NCBI GenBank assembly: GCA_964487555.1
Contig: CAZART010000005.1
Span: 42,405 to 106,404, forward strand
Length of the DNA: 64,000 nucleotides
Source: CAZART01 sp964487555
GTDB taxonomy: Bacteria > Bacteroidota > Rhodothermia > Rhodothermales > VXPQ01
Direction of reading: 5' to 3'
Shown here: positions 41,466 through 49,409 of the stretch, piece after piece
Position numbering within the stretch: the first letter of the stretch is position 1
How the letters are laid out: each line of letters opens with the position of its first letter
Made by a program: the position numbers and the translations under genes
The notes under the pieces: generated by a model
The model's database searches: none
Told to the model about the DNA's origin: nothing
Seen by the model: only the letters and a program-made list of their open reading frames with translations

Positions 41466-42893
41466 TCAGACGTAACGCTCCTCGATCGGGGCTTTCCGTC
41501 GCCGCGAATTTCTATACAGCGCCGACGCGGCGGTAAAGAGCGCCAGGGTAATGAGCAGCATCAGGTCCAGGCGTACCGGACCGATCTGCGATGGAATAAG
41601 ACCGGCGAGGGACATCAGGAAGACGGTTAGGCCCAGGGCGGTTGCCACGATCACTTCGAATCCTGGAGCGTGGCGAAGGAGGACACCAGCCAGCACCATG
41701 GGGGCGAGCAGCGAGGTGCCGGCAAAACTGACGAGAGCAAGCAACACGAGCTGATCGCTGCTCACAATCGAGAAAATGAGCGCGGCGAAGCCGAAGGCGC
41801 CGACGGCCAGTTTTGTGCGCGGCAGCACGTGCCGCGTCTGCCGCTTTGAGAGGGAGCCCAGCTCGATGCCCAGCGCAAAAATTTGCGAATCGGCGGTCGA
41901 CATGGCGGCCGTAAGGAGACCCACCACGACCGCAGCGGCGATCACATTCGCCTGCTCGAAAAGGAGCACGCCCGCGAGAAAGTCCCGCGTGGACGCCTCC
42001 GCGTAGTGCACGGCGCCGTACATGCCTATCGCTACGACGGGCAGGATGATGAGAATCGCAAAACACCCGATCGCGACGGCCATCCGATGCAGGGTCTTCG
42101 TATCGCGAATGATAATGAGCCTCGTCGTCAGTTGTGGCTGGGTGGCCGGCAGGAGAAGGATGGCGAAAAAGGAGGCGATCAGAAACTGACCGGTAAACAG
42201 GCCCTCCGGGCCGGGCGTGGAGAGGAGCGCTTCTTCGACGGCGCCTACCTGTGCAAACATCGATTCCACGCCGCCGAAGGAGCTCACGCAGCCTATTGCG
42301 ATGATCCATACGACGGTGAGAAGCGTGAGGCCCTGAAGCGCGTCACTTGCGATGATCGCCCGCAGCCCACCTACTTCCGAATAGAGGAGCATAACCACAA
42401 CGATGGACGACGACCAACCCCAGGCGGGAAGCGCGCCCGGGAAAATGGCCTCCAGAAAGATGGCGAGACCACGAATCTGGATCGCGACGTAGGGCACCAG
42501 AAAGAGAAACGCGCCGGCGAAGTACGTATATCCAGCCCAGCGATTCCCGTAGAGCGCGGAAAGCAGCCCGGCCGTACCCCGAAATCCCAACTTACGCGCT
42601 CGCCGTCGGAGGTGGATACCGAACCAGACGATCAGGAAGATCTGCGCGCCGTCCGACACGGCGAGAAAAATCCAGGCACCTACGCCGTGATGGCGGAAGA
42701 AGTCCGGCATGCCCATCAGCGTGAACGTGCTGAAGAGGGTGGCCGCATACGTAAGCAGACCAAGGAGCAGGCCTACGTTTGAACCGGCGAGGACGTAATC
42801 CTCGGCGTCCTTGTTCTTCCGCCTCGAACCTACGGCGATGAAGGCCAGGAAGAGGAGGTAAGCGCCTCCGAGAATCCACAACCACGTAGTCAC
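41466..42893 (-). CDS. Sodium:solute symporter family protein
   Basis: A 475-residue SSS-family transporter with about thirteen membrane helices that couples solute uptake to the sodium gradient. The start MTTWLWILGGAYLLFLAFIA is the first helix. Family landmarks are KNKDAEDYVLAGSNVG, the SSF signature region GLLTAAMSTADSQIFAL, and sodium-site helix 8 in that stretch. The solute is unknown, but the flanking dehydrogenase and cupin genes point to a sugar or sugar acid. The gene ends a minus-strand set cupin, Gfo/Idh/MocA, small membrane protein, symporter. Its start overlaps the stop of the small membrane protein by 4 bp. Confidence 0.9.
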   Translation of the reverse strand: MTTWLWILGGAYLLFLAFIAVGSRRKNKDAEDYVLAGSNVGLLLGLLTYAATLFSTFTLMGMPDFFRHHGVGAWIFLAVSDGAQIFLIVWFGIHLRRRARKLGFRGTAGLLSALYGNRWAGYTYFAGAFLFLVPYVAIQIRGLAIFLEAIFPGALPAWGWSSSIVVVMLLYSEVGGLRAIIASDALQGLTLLTVVWIIAIGCVSSFGGVESMFAQVGAVEEALLSTPGPEGLFTGQFLIASFFAILLLPATQPQLTTRLIIIRDTKTLHRMAVAIGCFAILIILPVVAIGMYGAVHYAEASTRDFLAGVLLFEQANVIAAAVVVGLLTAAMSTADSQIFALGIELGSLSKRQTRHVLPRTKLAVGAFGFAALIFSIVSSDQLVLLALVSFAGTSLLAPMVLAGVLLRHAPGFEVIVATALGLTVFLMSLAGLIPSQIGPVRLDLMLLITLALFTAASALYRNSRRRKAPIEERYV

Positions 42894-43153
42894 TGGTCGT
42901 CACCTTCTTGCTTTTCGTAAACCGGGTATACGCGGGTAGCGATGGCAGTCAGCACTACCAGGCCCACCGTGATCAGAATACCTGCCCAAAGCGTCCTCGG
43001 AATGCCGGCGAGAAACGGACCGGCCTCTCCGGACGGAGTGACGATCGGCGTGAAGGTTAATACCGACAGTATGGCGACACCGAGCACGGATGCCCGCCAG
43101 TAGAGGCGCTTCTTTTTACTCGAGGTCATGATCGGGGCTTGATTCTCGTTCAT
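42890..43153 (-). CDS. Small membrane protein, DUF3311-like symporter partner
   Basis: An 87-residue protein with two helices: residues about 20-37 (RASVLGVAILSVLTFTPIV) and 55-75 (LWAGILITVGLVVLTAIATR), and a GxPxxLWAG loop. Many sodium:solute symporter genes are preceded by a short two-helix membrane protein of the DUF3311 type, which may act as an accessory subunit. Its size and place fit that, but the family match by eye is only moderate. It overlaps the symporter start by 4 bp and the upstream oxidoreductase by 38 bp. The overlap shrinks to 14 bp if the ATG at 43129 is used. Confidence 0.7.
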   Translation of the reverse strand: MNENQAPIMTSSKKKRLYWRASVLGVAILSVLTFTPIVTPSGEAGPFLAGIPRTLWAGILITVGLVVLTAIATRVYPVYEKQEGDDQ

Positions 43154-44306
43154 CGAGCTGAGGGATGGATATCCAGGATCGCTTTTCGGACGACGCGTAG
43201 GCCAGCTCGGCCAGCTGGACGCCCTTCGCTCCCTCCTTCAGATCCCACCGGAACGGCTCGTCGAGCATGACGTGCCGCAGAAAGAGCTCCCACTGCACCT
43301 TGAAGGCGTTGTCGTAATCACGTTGGTCCGGCACTTCCAGCCAATCGTCGCTGAAACGATGAGGACTGTCCAAATCGGGATTCCAGACCGGGCGCGGCGC
43401 GGCGCTGTACGGCTGGATGAAGCACTTGCGCAGGCCTGCGACGGCAGAGCCTTTCGTTCCGTCGACCTGGATGGTCAGCAGATCGTCGCGTCGCACGCGT
43501 ACGCACCAGGACGAGTTGAACTGGGCGACGATTCCCCCCTCGAGTTCGAAAAGGGCGTACGCTGCGTCGTCGGCCGTGGCGACGTACGGACGGCCTCCTT
43601 CGTCCCAGCGTGTCGGAATGTGGGTGCTTCCCACGGCGCAGACGGCCGTCACGTCCGCGAACAGGTTATCGAGCACGTAGCGCCAGTGTGGAAACATGTC
43701 CAGGATCATCCCGCCGCCATCTTCCTTGCGGTAATTCCATGACGGGCGCTGGGGCGGCAAGAGATCACCCTCGAAAACCCAGTAGCCGAAGTCACCGCGC
43801 ACCGACAAGATCTCGCCGAAGAAGCCGCTGTCGCGCAGCCCCGTGAGCTTGCGCAGCCCTGGGAGCCACAACTTATCCTGAACGATGCCATGCTTGACGC
43901 CGGCCTGTTCCGCAGCCAGGTATAGCTCCATGGCTTCTTCCGTCGAAAGGGCGGACGGTTTTTCGCAGTAGACGTGCTTGCCGGCAGCGATGGCCCGCCT
44001 CACGCTTTCGGCGCGGCGTTCGGTGGTCTGAGCATCGAAGTAGACGGAATAGGCATCATCCTTCAGCACGGCATCCAAGTCCGTCGTCCACGTCTCGATT
44101 CCGGCGCGTTTCGCCAGGTTCTCGAGCTTGACGGCATTTCGACCCACGAGGACGGGATCCGGAAGAATGGCTTCTTCAGGGCCGATCCATAGACCGCCTT
44201 GTTGACGGAGGGGAACGATGGATCGCATCAGATGCTGGTTCGAGCCCATCCGGCCGGTGACCCCGTTCATGATGAGTCCGACTCGATGGACCTTGACGTT
44301 CGACAT
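43116..44306 (-). CDS. Gfo/Idh/MocA family oxidoreductase
   Basis: A 396-residue cytoplasmic dehydrogenase. It opens VGLIMNGVTGRMGSNQHLMR, a slightly unusual Rossmann loop, then YSVYFDAQTTERRAESVRRA, AIAAGKHVYCEKPSALSTEE (the catalytic EKP), and GGGMILDMFPHWRYVLDNL. It is longer than the enzymes at 35861 and 38291, with the C-terminal additions WNYRKEDGGG and FELEGGIVAQFNSSWCVRVR. It precedes the small membrane protein and symporter, and follows a cupin gene, all on the minus strand with short or overlapping spacing. The set looks like uptake plus oxidation of one sugar-type substrate. Confidence 0.9.
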   Translation of the reverse strand: MSNVKVHRVGLIMNGVTGRMGSNQHLMRSIVPLRQQGGLWIGPEEAILPDPVLVGRNAVKLENLAKRAGIETWTTDLDAVLKDDAYSVYFDAQTTERRAESVRRAIAAGKHVYCEKPSALSTEEAMELYLAAEQAGVKHGIVQDKLWLPGLRKLTGLRDSGFFGEILSVRGDFGYWVFEGDLLPPQRPSWNYRKEDGGGMILDMFPHWRYVLDNLFADVTAVCAVGSTHIPTRWDEGGRPYVATADDAAYALFELEGGIVAQFNSSWCVRVRRDDLLTIQVDGTKGSAVAGLRKCFIQPYSAAPRPVWNPDLDSPHRFSDDWLEVPDQRDYDNAFKVQWELFLRHVMLDEPFRWDLKEGAKGVQLAELAYASSEKRSWISIPQLDERESSPDHDLE

Positions 44307-44378
44307 GGTTGACGACGTAATCGTAGGTTGGAAAATGAGAGAGCGCCGAGCCCGGTGCCCGGCATCGGCGCAGGCGCG

Positions 44379-44843
44379 CTATGTATCCGTATGCTGTGAC
44401 TGCGCCCCGGCGGGTAACGGGGGCGCGTCGATGCCTGCGCGCGGTAGCGTACCGGCGAGCTCTTGCCGCCAGTGAGCCACGTCGCCCGCCGGCCCGTAAC
44501 AGTAGATCATCGTAAGCGGCTCAGTTCCCGTATTCGTAAGCTGGTGATAGCTTCCGGAAGGAATATAGACGGCCTCGCCGGCGGAGAGCACGCTCATCTC
44601 GTCGGCCACGCACATCTCGCCTCGGCCCGATAATATAAAATAAACCTCCTCCTGGTCGTGGTTATGCCAGGGTACCTGTCCGCCTCGAGGCTCCAACGTG
44701 ACGAATCCCATCGAGAAATTGGACCCCTGCAGCGGGGAGCTTCCTCCAACGATGTTCTGGGTTTTTCGCCGGGCCGGGTAGGTTCGTCCCTCTACGTTTT
44801 TCAAGTTTACCGTTTCCATCTCGCTGTTTTCTGATGAAGTCAT
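44379..44843 (-). CDS. Cupin-domain protein
   Basis: A 154-residue single-domain cupin. The metal-binding motif 1 is WHNHDQEEVYFILSGRGEM (His, His, Glu) and motif 2 includes PSGSYHQLTNTGTEPLTMIY (His). The short N-terminal tail holds NLKNVEGRTYPARR. Roles of stand-alone cupins include sugar isomerases, dioxygenases and storage-like proteins, none of which is decidable here. It opens the cupin, oxidoreductase, small membrane protein and symporter series. A 30-bp motif shared with corA lies 41 bp upstream of its ATG at 44843. Confidence 0.87.
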   Translation of the reverse strand: MTSSENSEMETVNLKNVEGRTYPARRKTQNIVGGSSPLQGSNFSMGFVTLEPRGGQVPWHNHDQEEVYFILSGRGEMCVADEMSVLSAGEAVYIPSGSYHQLTNTGTEPLTMIYCYGPAGDVAHWRQELAGTLPRAGIDAPPLPAGAQSQHTDT

Positions 44844-44884
44844 AGAGCTGCGTCGATTCGCAATGCGCAGGTCGCTCCCGGTTG

Positions 44885-44914
44885 AGTATACGGGATGGCC
44901 GGCATCGAATGCAC
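44885..44914 (-). promoter_or_regulatory. 30-bp conserved motif upstream of the cupin operon, copy B
   Basis: AGTATACGGGATGGCCGGCA followed by TCGAATGCAC lies 41 bp upstream of the cupin start (minus strand). It differs from copy A upstream of corA at three of thirty positions and has the same orientation relative to the gene. Flanking sequence on either side is not conserved, so the boundary of the element is sharp. Confidence 0.5.
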
Positions 44915-44924
44915 GCGGCTTCTC

Positions 44925-45989
44925 CTATGGCGAGAATGATTCTGACTGGGATGTCGAGGCGCTCAATTCACGGCGTACTACCGGTGCGACCTCCGTTCCC
45001 AAAAGTTCGATGGCGTGCATGATTTGATGGTGCGGCATCGTTCCCACGCTCATCTGCAGCAGGAAGCGCGAATGGCCGAATAGCTCGTGTTGAAAAAGGA
45101 TCTTCTCGGCGACTTCCTCCGGATTGCCTACGAGGTTCGCGCCACGCAGCTGCCGCGACGCCTCGAAGCCCTGGCGAGTCATGGGAGGCCATCCCCGTTC
45201 CCGGCCAATCCGATCCATCGTCATCTTAAATGCCGGAAACGCCTCATCTGTGGCCTGCTGCGACGTATCGGCAACGTACCCATGGGAGTTGATGCTCACC
45301 GGCAGCGCGTCGAGATCGTGCCCCTCCCTTCCGGCTGCCTCACGGTAGATTTCCACCAGCGGCACGAACTGCTCCGGCCGGCCGCCGATAATTCCTAGCG
45401 CAAGGGGCAGACCCAGCTTTCCTGCGCGCACGACCGACTGCGGGCTGCCGCCGACGGCCACCCACACGGGAATGGGATCCTGGACAGGCCGCGGGTATAC
45501 GCCCTGCCCGGTGAGAGGAGGGCGGTGTCGCCCCGACCACGTTACGCGAGTCTCGTTGCGGATCTTAAGGAGCAGCCCGAGCTTCTCTTCGAACAGCTCG
45601 TCATAATCATCCAGGTCATAGCCGAAAAGCGGAAATGATTCGATGAACGACCCTCGTCCAACCATGATTTCTGCGCGTCCGTTGGACAGCAGGTCCAGCG
45701 TAGCGAAATCCTGAAATACGCGGACCGGATCGTCGGAGCTAAGCACCGTCACGGCGCTGGTAAGCCGAATGCGCTTCGTCCGGCGCGCCGCGGCAGCAAG
45801 CACGACGGCCGGGGCGGAGGAAGCGAAGTCCGGTCGATGATGTTCGCCGACGCCGAAGACGTCCAATCCGACCTCGTCTGCCAGCTCGATCTCTTCCACT
45901 AGATGTCGGAGCCGCTCGGCCGCGCTGATGGTCGTGCCGGTCGCGGGATCCGGCGTCACTTCGGCGAAGGAATAAATTCCAATCTCCAT
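44925..45989 (-). CDS. LLM-class flavin-dependent oxidoreductase (luciferase-like)
   Basis: A 354-residue TIM-barrel flavoprotein of the bacterial luciferase superfamily, MupA/Atu2307 or limonene-monooxygenase-like. It starts MEIGIYSFAEVTPDP, then GLDVFGVGEHHRPDFASSAP, an RIRLTSAVTVLSSDDPVRVF strand and GRGSFIESFPLFG, all typical. The frame extends upstream to 46100, but the added codons have no family counterpart and lie in the repeat-rich region. The substrate is unknown and the FMNH2 must be supplied by a reductase not seen here. The gene ends 81 bp before the cupin. Confidence 0.9.
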   Translation of the reverse strand: MEIGIYSFAEVTPDPATGTTISAAERLRHLVEEIELADEVGLDVFGVGEHHRPDFASSAPAVVLAAAARRTKRIRLTSAVTVLSSDDPVRVFQDFATLDLLSNGRAEIMVGRGSFIESFPLFGYDLDDYDELFEEKLGLLLKIRNETRVTWSGRHRPPLTGQGVYPRPVQDPIPVWVAVGGSPQSVVRAGKLGLPLALGIIGGRPEQFVPLVEIYREAAGREGHDLDALPVSINSHGYVADTSQQATDEAFPAFKMTMDRIGRERGWPPMTRQGFEASRQLRGANLVGNPEEVAEKILFQHELFGHSRFLLQMSVGTMPHHQIMHAIELLGTEVAPVVRRELSASTSQSESFSP

Positions 45990-46050
45990 GGCAATTCTGT
46001 CGAAGCCTAATCGGTTACGGAAACGATGAAATACGCGATTCGACGGATAG

Positions 46051-46154
46051 TTGCTATTGGAATCGTCCGCGTTCGAAACCTCGCGTTGTTGCTGTTGCAA
46101 TCGCTACCGTTCTGAACTTCGCGTTATCGCTGCTGCGATCGCTCGCGTTCGAAC
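46051..46154. repeat. Degenerate 37-38-bp tandem repeat ending at the gap
   Basis: One partial and two full copies are visible: 46051-46079 (partial), 46080-46117 (38 bp) and 46118-46154 (37 bp). Each ends with GTTC(T/G)GAAC or GTTCGAAC and carries the common core GCTG(T/C)TGC(A/G)ATCGCT. The last copy runs directly into the N tract. Further copies may lie inside the gap and may have caused the break in assembly. Confidence 0.65.
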
Positions 46155-46254
46155 NNNNNNNNNNNNNNNNNNNNNNNNNNNNNNNNNNNNNNNNNNNNNN
46201 NNNNNNNNNNNNNNNNNNNNNNNNNNNNNNNNNNNNNNNNNNNNNNNNNNNNNN
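46155..46254. other. Assembly gap (100 N)
   Basis: Exactly 100 N, which is a placeholder length, so the true size of the missing DNA is unknown. Left of it lies a tandem repeat, right of it about 70 bp of leader before the serine hydrolase gene. Both flanking genes are complete. Nothing can be said of genes inside. Confidence 0.99.
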
Positions 46255-46324
46255 GAATGGTTATCTTGCGGCGAATCGAACCCGGCGGCCTCTGACTGCC
46301 GGTCCAATCCACTGCAATTCCGCC

Positions 46325-47560
46325 ATGACGCTTCGAGCCGTAGCCCTTCTTATTTCTATACTGCTTGCCGGAATCAGTGAGTCCGCACACGCCCAACACG
46401 GCCGCATCGCAGAGATCGACACGCTGCTGCAGGCGGAGGTCGACAGCGGGCACGTCGCCGGGGCGGCGATTCAAGTCGTTCGCAACGGGCGCGTTCTGCA
46501 TCGCGGAGCGTATGGGTTCGCTCAGCGCTATCGTTTTGGGATGGAGCCGATGGATCCGCCCGACACGATGTCGACAGAGCATCTGTTCGACCTGGCCTCG
46601 CTCACCAAAGTCTTCGGGACGACCTTCGGGTTAATGATGCTCGTCGACGGCGATCTCGTCGACCTCGACGCGCCGGTGCACCGCTATCTACCCGAGTTCC
46701 GAGGGCCCGCAAAGGACCACGTAACGGTTCGGCATCTGCTGACGCACTCGGCGGGATTGAGCGAATGGGAGCCGACGTACTATCATGCGGCGACGCCGCA
46801 AGGTGTATACGAATTTATCACGCGGCTTCCGCTGAAATACGAAGTGGGCGAGGGTCGGCATTACAGCGATCTGGGATTCATGCTCCTTGGATATCTCGTC
46901 GAGCGCGTGAGCGGACAGCGGCTCGACGTTTTTCTGGCCGATCATCTCTATGAGCCGCTGGGGTTGACCGGCACCACGTTTCGGCCGCTGCATCTTGGGG
47001 TGCCGCCGAAGCGCATCGCCGCCACCTCCCACGGCAATCCCTTCGAGCGACGTATGGTCTATGATGATAATTTCGGATACGAATGCGACGAAGATCCGGA
47101 GTCGTGGGACGGCTGGCGCACCTACACCCTGCGCGGCGAGGTGAACGACGGAAACGCGTTCTATGCCAGCGGGGGCATCGCAGGTCATGCCGGCCTCTTT
47201 TCGACGATCGACGATCTCCAACAGCTTGTTGATCTTCTTCTGGATGAAGGATCGTACGGCGATTCCACGCTCATTTCAGGCGAGATCGTCCGCGAGTTCA
47301 CCACGAAGGACCGATTCGGCAACGCCCTTGGCTGGGCCCTCGACCCGGCGATCATCCGATCACACGGAGCGCCCGAAGGTACGTTCGGACACACCGGTTT
47401 TACCGGAACGAGTGTAGTCGTAATACCTGCGCTCGACGTCTCGATCATCCTGCTGACTAACAGGCAAAACATAGGCGTCGAAGCCTCGGGATCGTACTAC
47501 AACCTGAACCCGACGCGCAGCGAAATAACATCTATAATCCTCCGTCGGGTACTGCCATGA
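46325..47560 (+). CDS. Serine hydrolase of the beta-lactamase/PBP4*-like family
   Basis: A 411-residue secreted serine hydrolase of the class C beta-lactamase/esterase fold. A signal peptide ends at AHAQ (residue 24). The active site has SLTK at 92-95 (SxxK), the Tyr-containing second motif as YSD at 180-182 (YxN in the lactamases, here Asp), and HTG in FGHTGFTG in place of KTG. VRHLLTHSAGL is the typical helix of esterase EstB and D-aminopeptidase relatives. Substrates could be peptidoglycan-like peptides or esters. True beta-lactamase activity is not implied. The N-terminal ATG is 70 bp from the assembly gap. Confidence 0.9.
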   Translation: MTLRAVALLISILLAGISESAHAQHGRIAEIDTLLQAEVDSGHVAGAAIQVVRNGRVLHRGAYGFAQRYRFGMEPMDPPDTMSTEHLFDLASLTKVFGTTFGLMMLVDGDLVDLDAPVHRYLPEFRGPAKDHVTVRHLLTHSAGLSEWEPTYYHAATPQGVYEFITRLPLKYEVGEGRHYSDLGFMLLGYLVERVSGQRLDVFLADHLYEPLGLTGTTFRPLHLGVPPKRIAATSHGNPFERRMVYDDNFGYECDEDPESWDGWRTYTLRGEVNDGNAFYASGGIAGHAGLFSTIDDLQQLVDLLLDEGSYGDSTLISGEIVREFTTKDRFGNALGWALDPAIIRSHGAPEGTFGHTGFTGTSVVVIPALDVSIILLTNRQNIGVEASGSYYNLNPTRSEITSIILRRVLP

Positions 47561-47676
47561 CGTGAAGCCGGGTGCGAACGGATGAGCGGGCGAAGCGACT
47601 TTTCCTCGGCCGGCGCCGGATGGCCCGATCGGTCAACAATGAAACACGTACTTTCACATCAAAAGCGAAATTGGAC

Positions 47677-49278
47677 ATGAAAGGACATCTCTGCGGACTC
47701 GCCTGTGTGCTGGCCCTGGTGGCAACGAGCCCCGCTGCCGCGCAGCATCACGGATCGGCAGAGGAGCCGGCCGTGCGGCTCTATGACAATCTTGGACCGT
47801 TCCAGCGTCCGATCACGACGGCTTCCGCCGATGCGCAGCAATACTTCAATCAGGGGATGCGTCTGGCGTTTGCCTTCGGCCGCCGTGAAGCGGCCGCATC
47901 GTTCAAAATGGCGCAGCAACACGATCCCGATTGCGCCATGTGCTACTGGGGCAAGGCGTGGGCACTGGGGCCGTACATTAACGAGCCGATGTACGACGAA
48001 GCCGTCCCCCGGGCCTACGAATCCATTCAAACGGCGCGCGACCTAGCGGGCGGGGCGAGTGATGTCGAGAAGGACCTGATCGAGGCGATGGCCGCCCGGT
48101 ACGCAGCCACGCCGGAGGCTGCAGATCGCCCGGCGCTCGACAGTGCCTATGCGGATGCCATGCGCGACGTGGTTCGCCGCTATCCCCACGACCTCGACGC
48201 CGGCGCCCTGTTCGGCGAGGCCCTAATGGTGCTTCGCCCGTGGGATCACTGGACATCCGAGGGGCTTCCACAGCCCGGGACCGAGGAAGCCGTTGCGGTT
48301 CTCGAGAGCGTACTCGGCCGAGACATCAAACACGCCGGGGCCTGCCACCTCTACATTCACCTCGTAGAGGCTTCGCCGGCACCTGAGCGCGCGGAGGCCT
48401 GTGCCGATTACCTGGCCGACGGAATTCCGGGCGCCAGCCATATCCAGCACATGCCGTCCCACATCTACATGAACATTGGCCGCTACGGCGACAGTGTTCG
48501 GGCGAATCAGAGGGCGCTGCGGATGGACCAGCGGGCCCGCGAGGGCCAGGCCGTGGCCATCTACCCGGAGCACAACCTGCACATGCTGGTTTTTGCGGGA
48601 TGGATGGACGGACAGAGTGCGGTCGCCATTCAGGCGGCGCGTGACCTTGCGAAAATCTCAAGTGCCGACGCATTCAATCCGATTCTCCTGCTCACCCGCT
48701 TCGGGCGATGGGACGAGGTCCTCGCCCTTGCCGCCCGCCCCGACGAGCGTTTGGAGGAAGGACTCTGGAGCTTCGCCAGGGGGATGGCTCACCTCCGGCT
48801 TGCCCGGCAAGATAGCGCCGCCTGGTACCGAAACCGGCTCGCGAGCATAACGGCCGACACGCCGGATTCGCTGACCTATGGATTCTTCGGACATCGGCAG
48901 GCGGACCTCCTGCAGATGGCGTCCGGCATTCTCAACGGCGAACTGGCGGCCGCGGAGGGGCGGTTCGAGGATGCGATGAGAGAGCTTGAGCAGGCGATGG
49001 TCTTGGAGGATAATCTTACGTACGACGAGCCGGAGCCCTGGCCGCTACCGGTGAGGCACGTGCTTGGTGCCATCCAGCTCGAGGCCGGGCGGCCGCGCAT
49101 GGCCGAGCAGACGTACAGGGATGCGCTTCTGGACCATCCGATGAACGGATGGTCGCTGTACGGTCTGGCGCAGAGTCTGGAGGCGCAAGGTAAGTCCGCC
49201 GAGGCCGCCGCCGTTCGCGCCGATTTTGAGGAGGCATGGTCACGCGCCGACGTTTGGCTCAAGTCATCCAGGTTTTGA
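47677..49278 (+). CDS. Secreted TPR-repeat protein
   Basis: A 533-residue protein with a signal peptide ending at PAAAQ (about residue 23). The mature part is rich in helical pairs of the tetratricopeptide type: ADAQQYFNQGMRLAFAFGRR, EAAASFKMAQQHDPDCAMCYWG, KYGDSVRANQRAL-type and GWSLYGLAQSLEAQGKSAEA. The CAMCYWGKAW box with two Cys is distinctive of a group of secreted TPR proteins in Bacteroidota and related phyla, but their role is unknown. It is not a c-type haem site, since no His follows the second Cys. I begin at ATG 47677 with the signal. The frame upstream (to 47572) is not signal-like. Confidence 0.85.
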   Translation: MKGHLCGLACVLALVATSPAAAQHHGSAEEPAVRLYDNLGPFQRPITTASADAQQYFNQGMRLAFAFGRREAAASFKMAQQHDPDCAMCYWGKAWALGPYINEPMYDEAVPRAYESIQTARDLAGGASDVEKDLIEAMAARYAATPEAADRPALDSAYADAMRDVVRRYPHDLDAGALFGEALMVLRPWDHWTSEGLPQPGTEEAVAVLESVLGRDIKHAGACHLYIHLVEASPAPERAEACADYLADGIPGASHIQHMPSHIYMNIGRYGDSVRANQRALRMDQRAREGQAVAIYPEHNLHMLVFAGWMDGQSAVAIQAARDLAKISSADAFNPILLLTRFGRWDEVLALAARPDERLEEGLWSFARGMAHLRLARQDSAAWYRNRLASITADTPDSLTYGFFGHRQADLLQMASGILNGELAAAEGRFEDAMRELEQAMVLEDNLTYDEPEPWPLPVRHVLGAIQLEAGRPRMAEQTYRDALLDHPMNGWSLYGLAQSLEAQGKSAEAAAVRADFEEAWSRADVWLKSSRF

Positions 49279-49330
49279 CGGCGAACAAGCCCGGTCGCTT
49301 CATCGCCGCCGATGACGTCGGAGGACCATT

Positions 49331-49372
49331 AAAAAAGCTCGAACGCGACCGGAGCCGTGTTCGAGCTTTTTT
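49331..49372. terminator. Bidirectional intrinsic terminator
   Basis: AAAAAAGCTCGAAC (49331-49344) and GTTCGAGCTTTTTT (49359-49372) are perfect 14-bp inverted repeats around a 14-nt loop, with A- and T-tracts so that the hairpin plus U-run works on either strand. It sits between the convergent TPR and DEAD-box genes, where a shared terminator is expected. Confidence 0.9.
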
Positions 49373-49409
49373 ATATCGTTCGCGCATGGCGGTGCGCCGC
49401 CTCGAGCGT

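Noticed and set aside
46051..46154. CRISPR array at the gap edge
   Set aside because: The units are degenerate and adjacent, with no unique spacers and no cas genes nearby.
46255..46324. tRNA-like T-loop (GGTTCGATTC on the minus strand) beside the gap
   Set aside because: The T-stem has two mismatches, no matching acceptor strand or anticodon arm is found nearby, and no CCA-like end fits.
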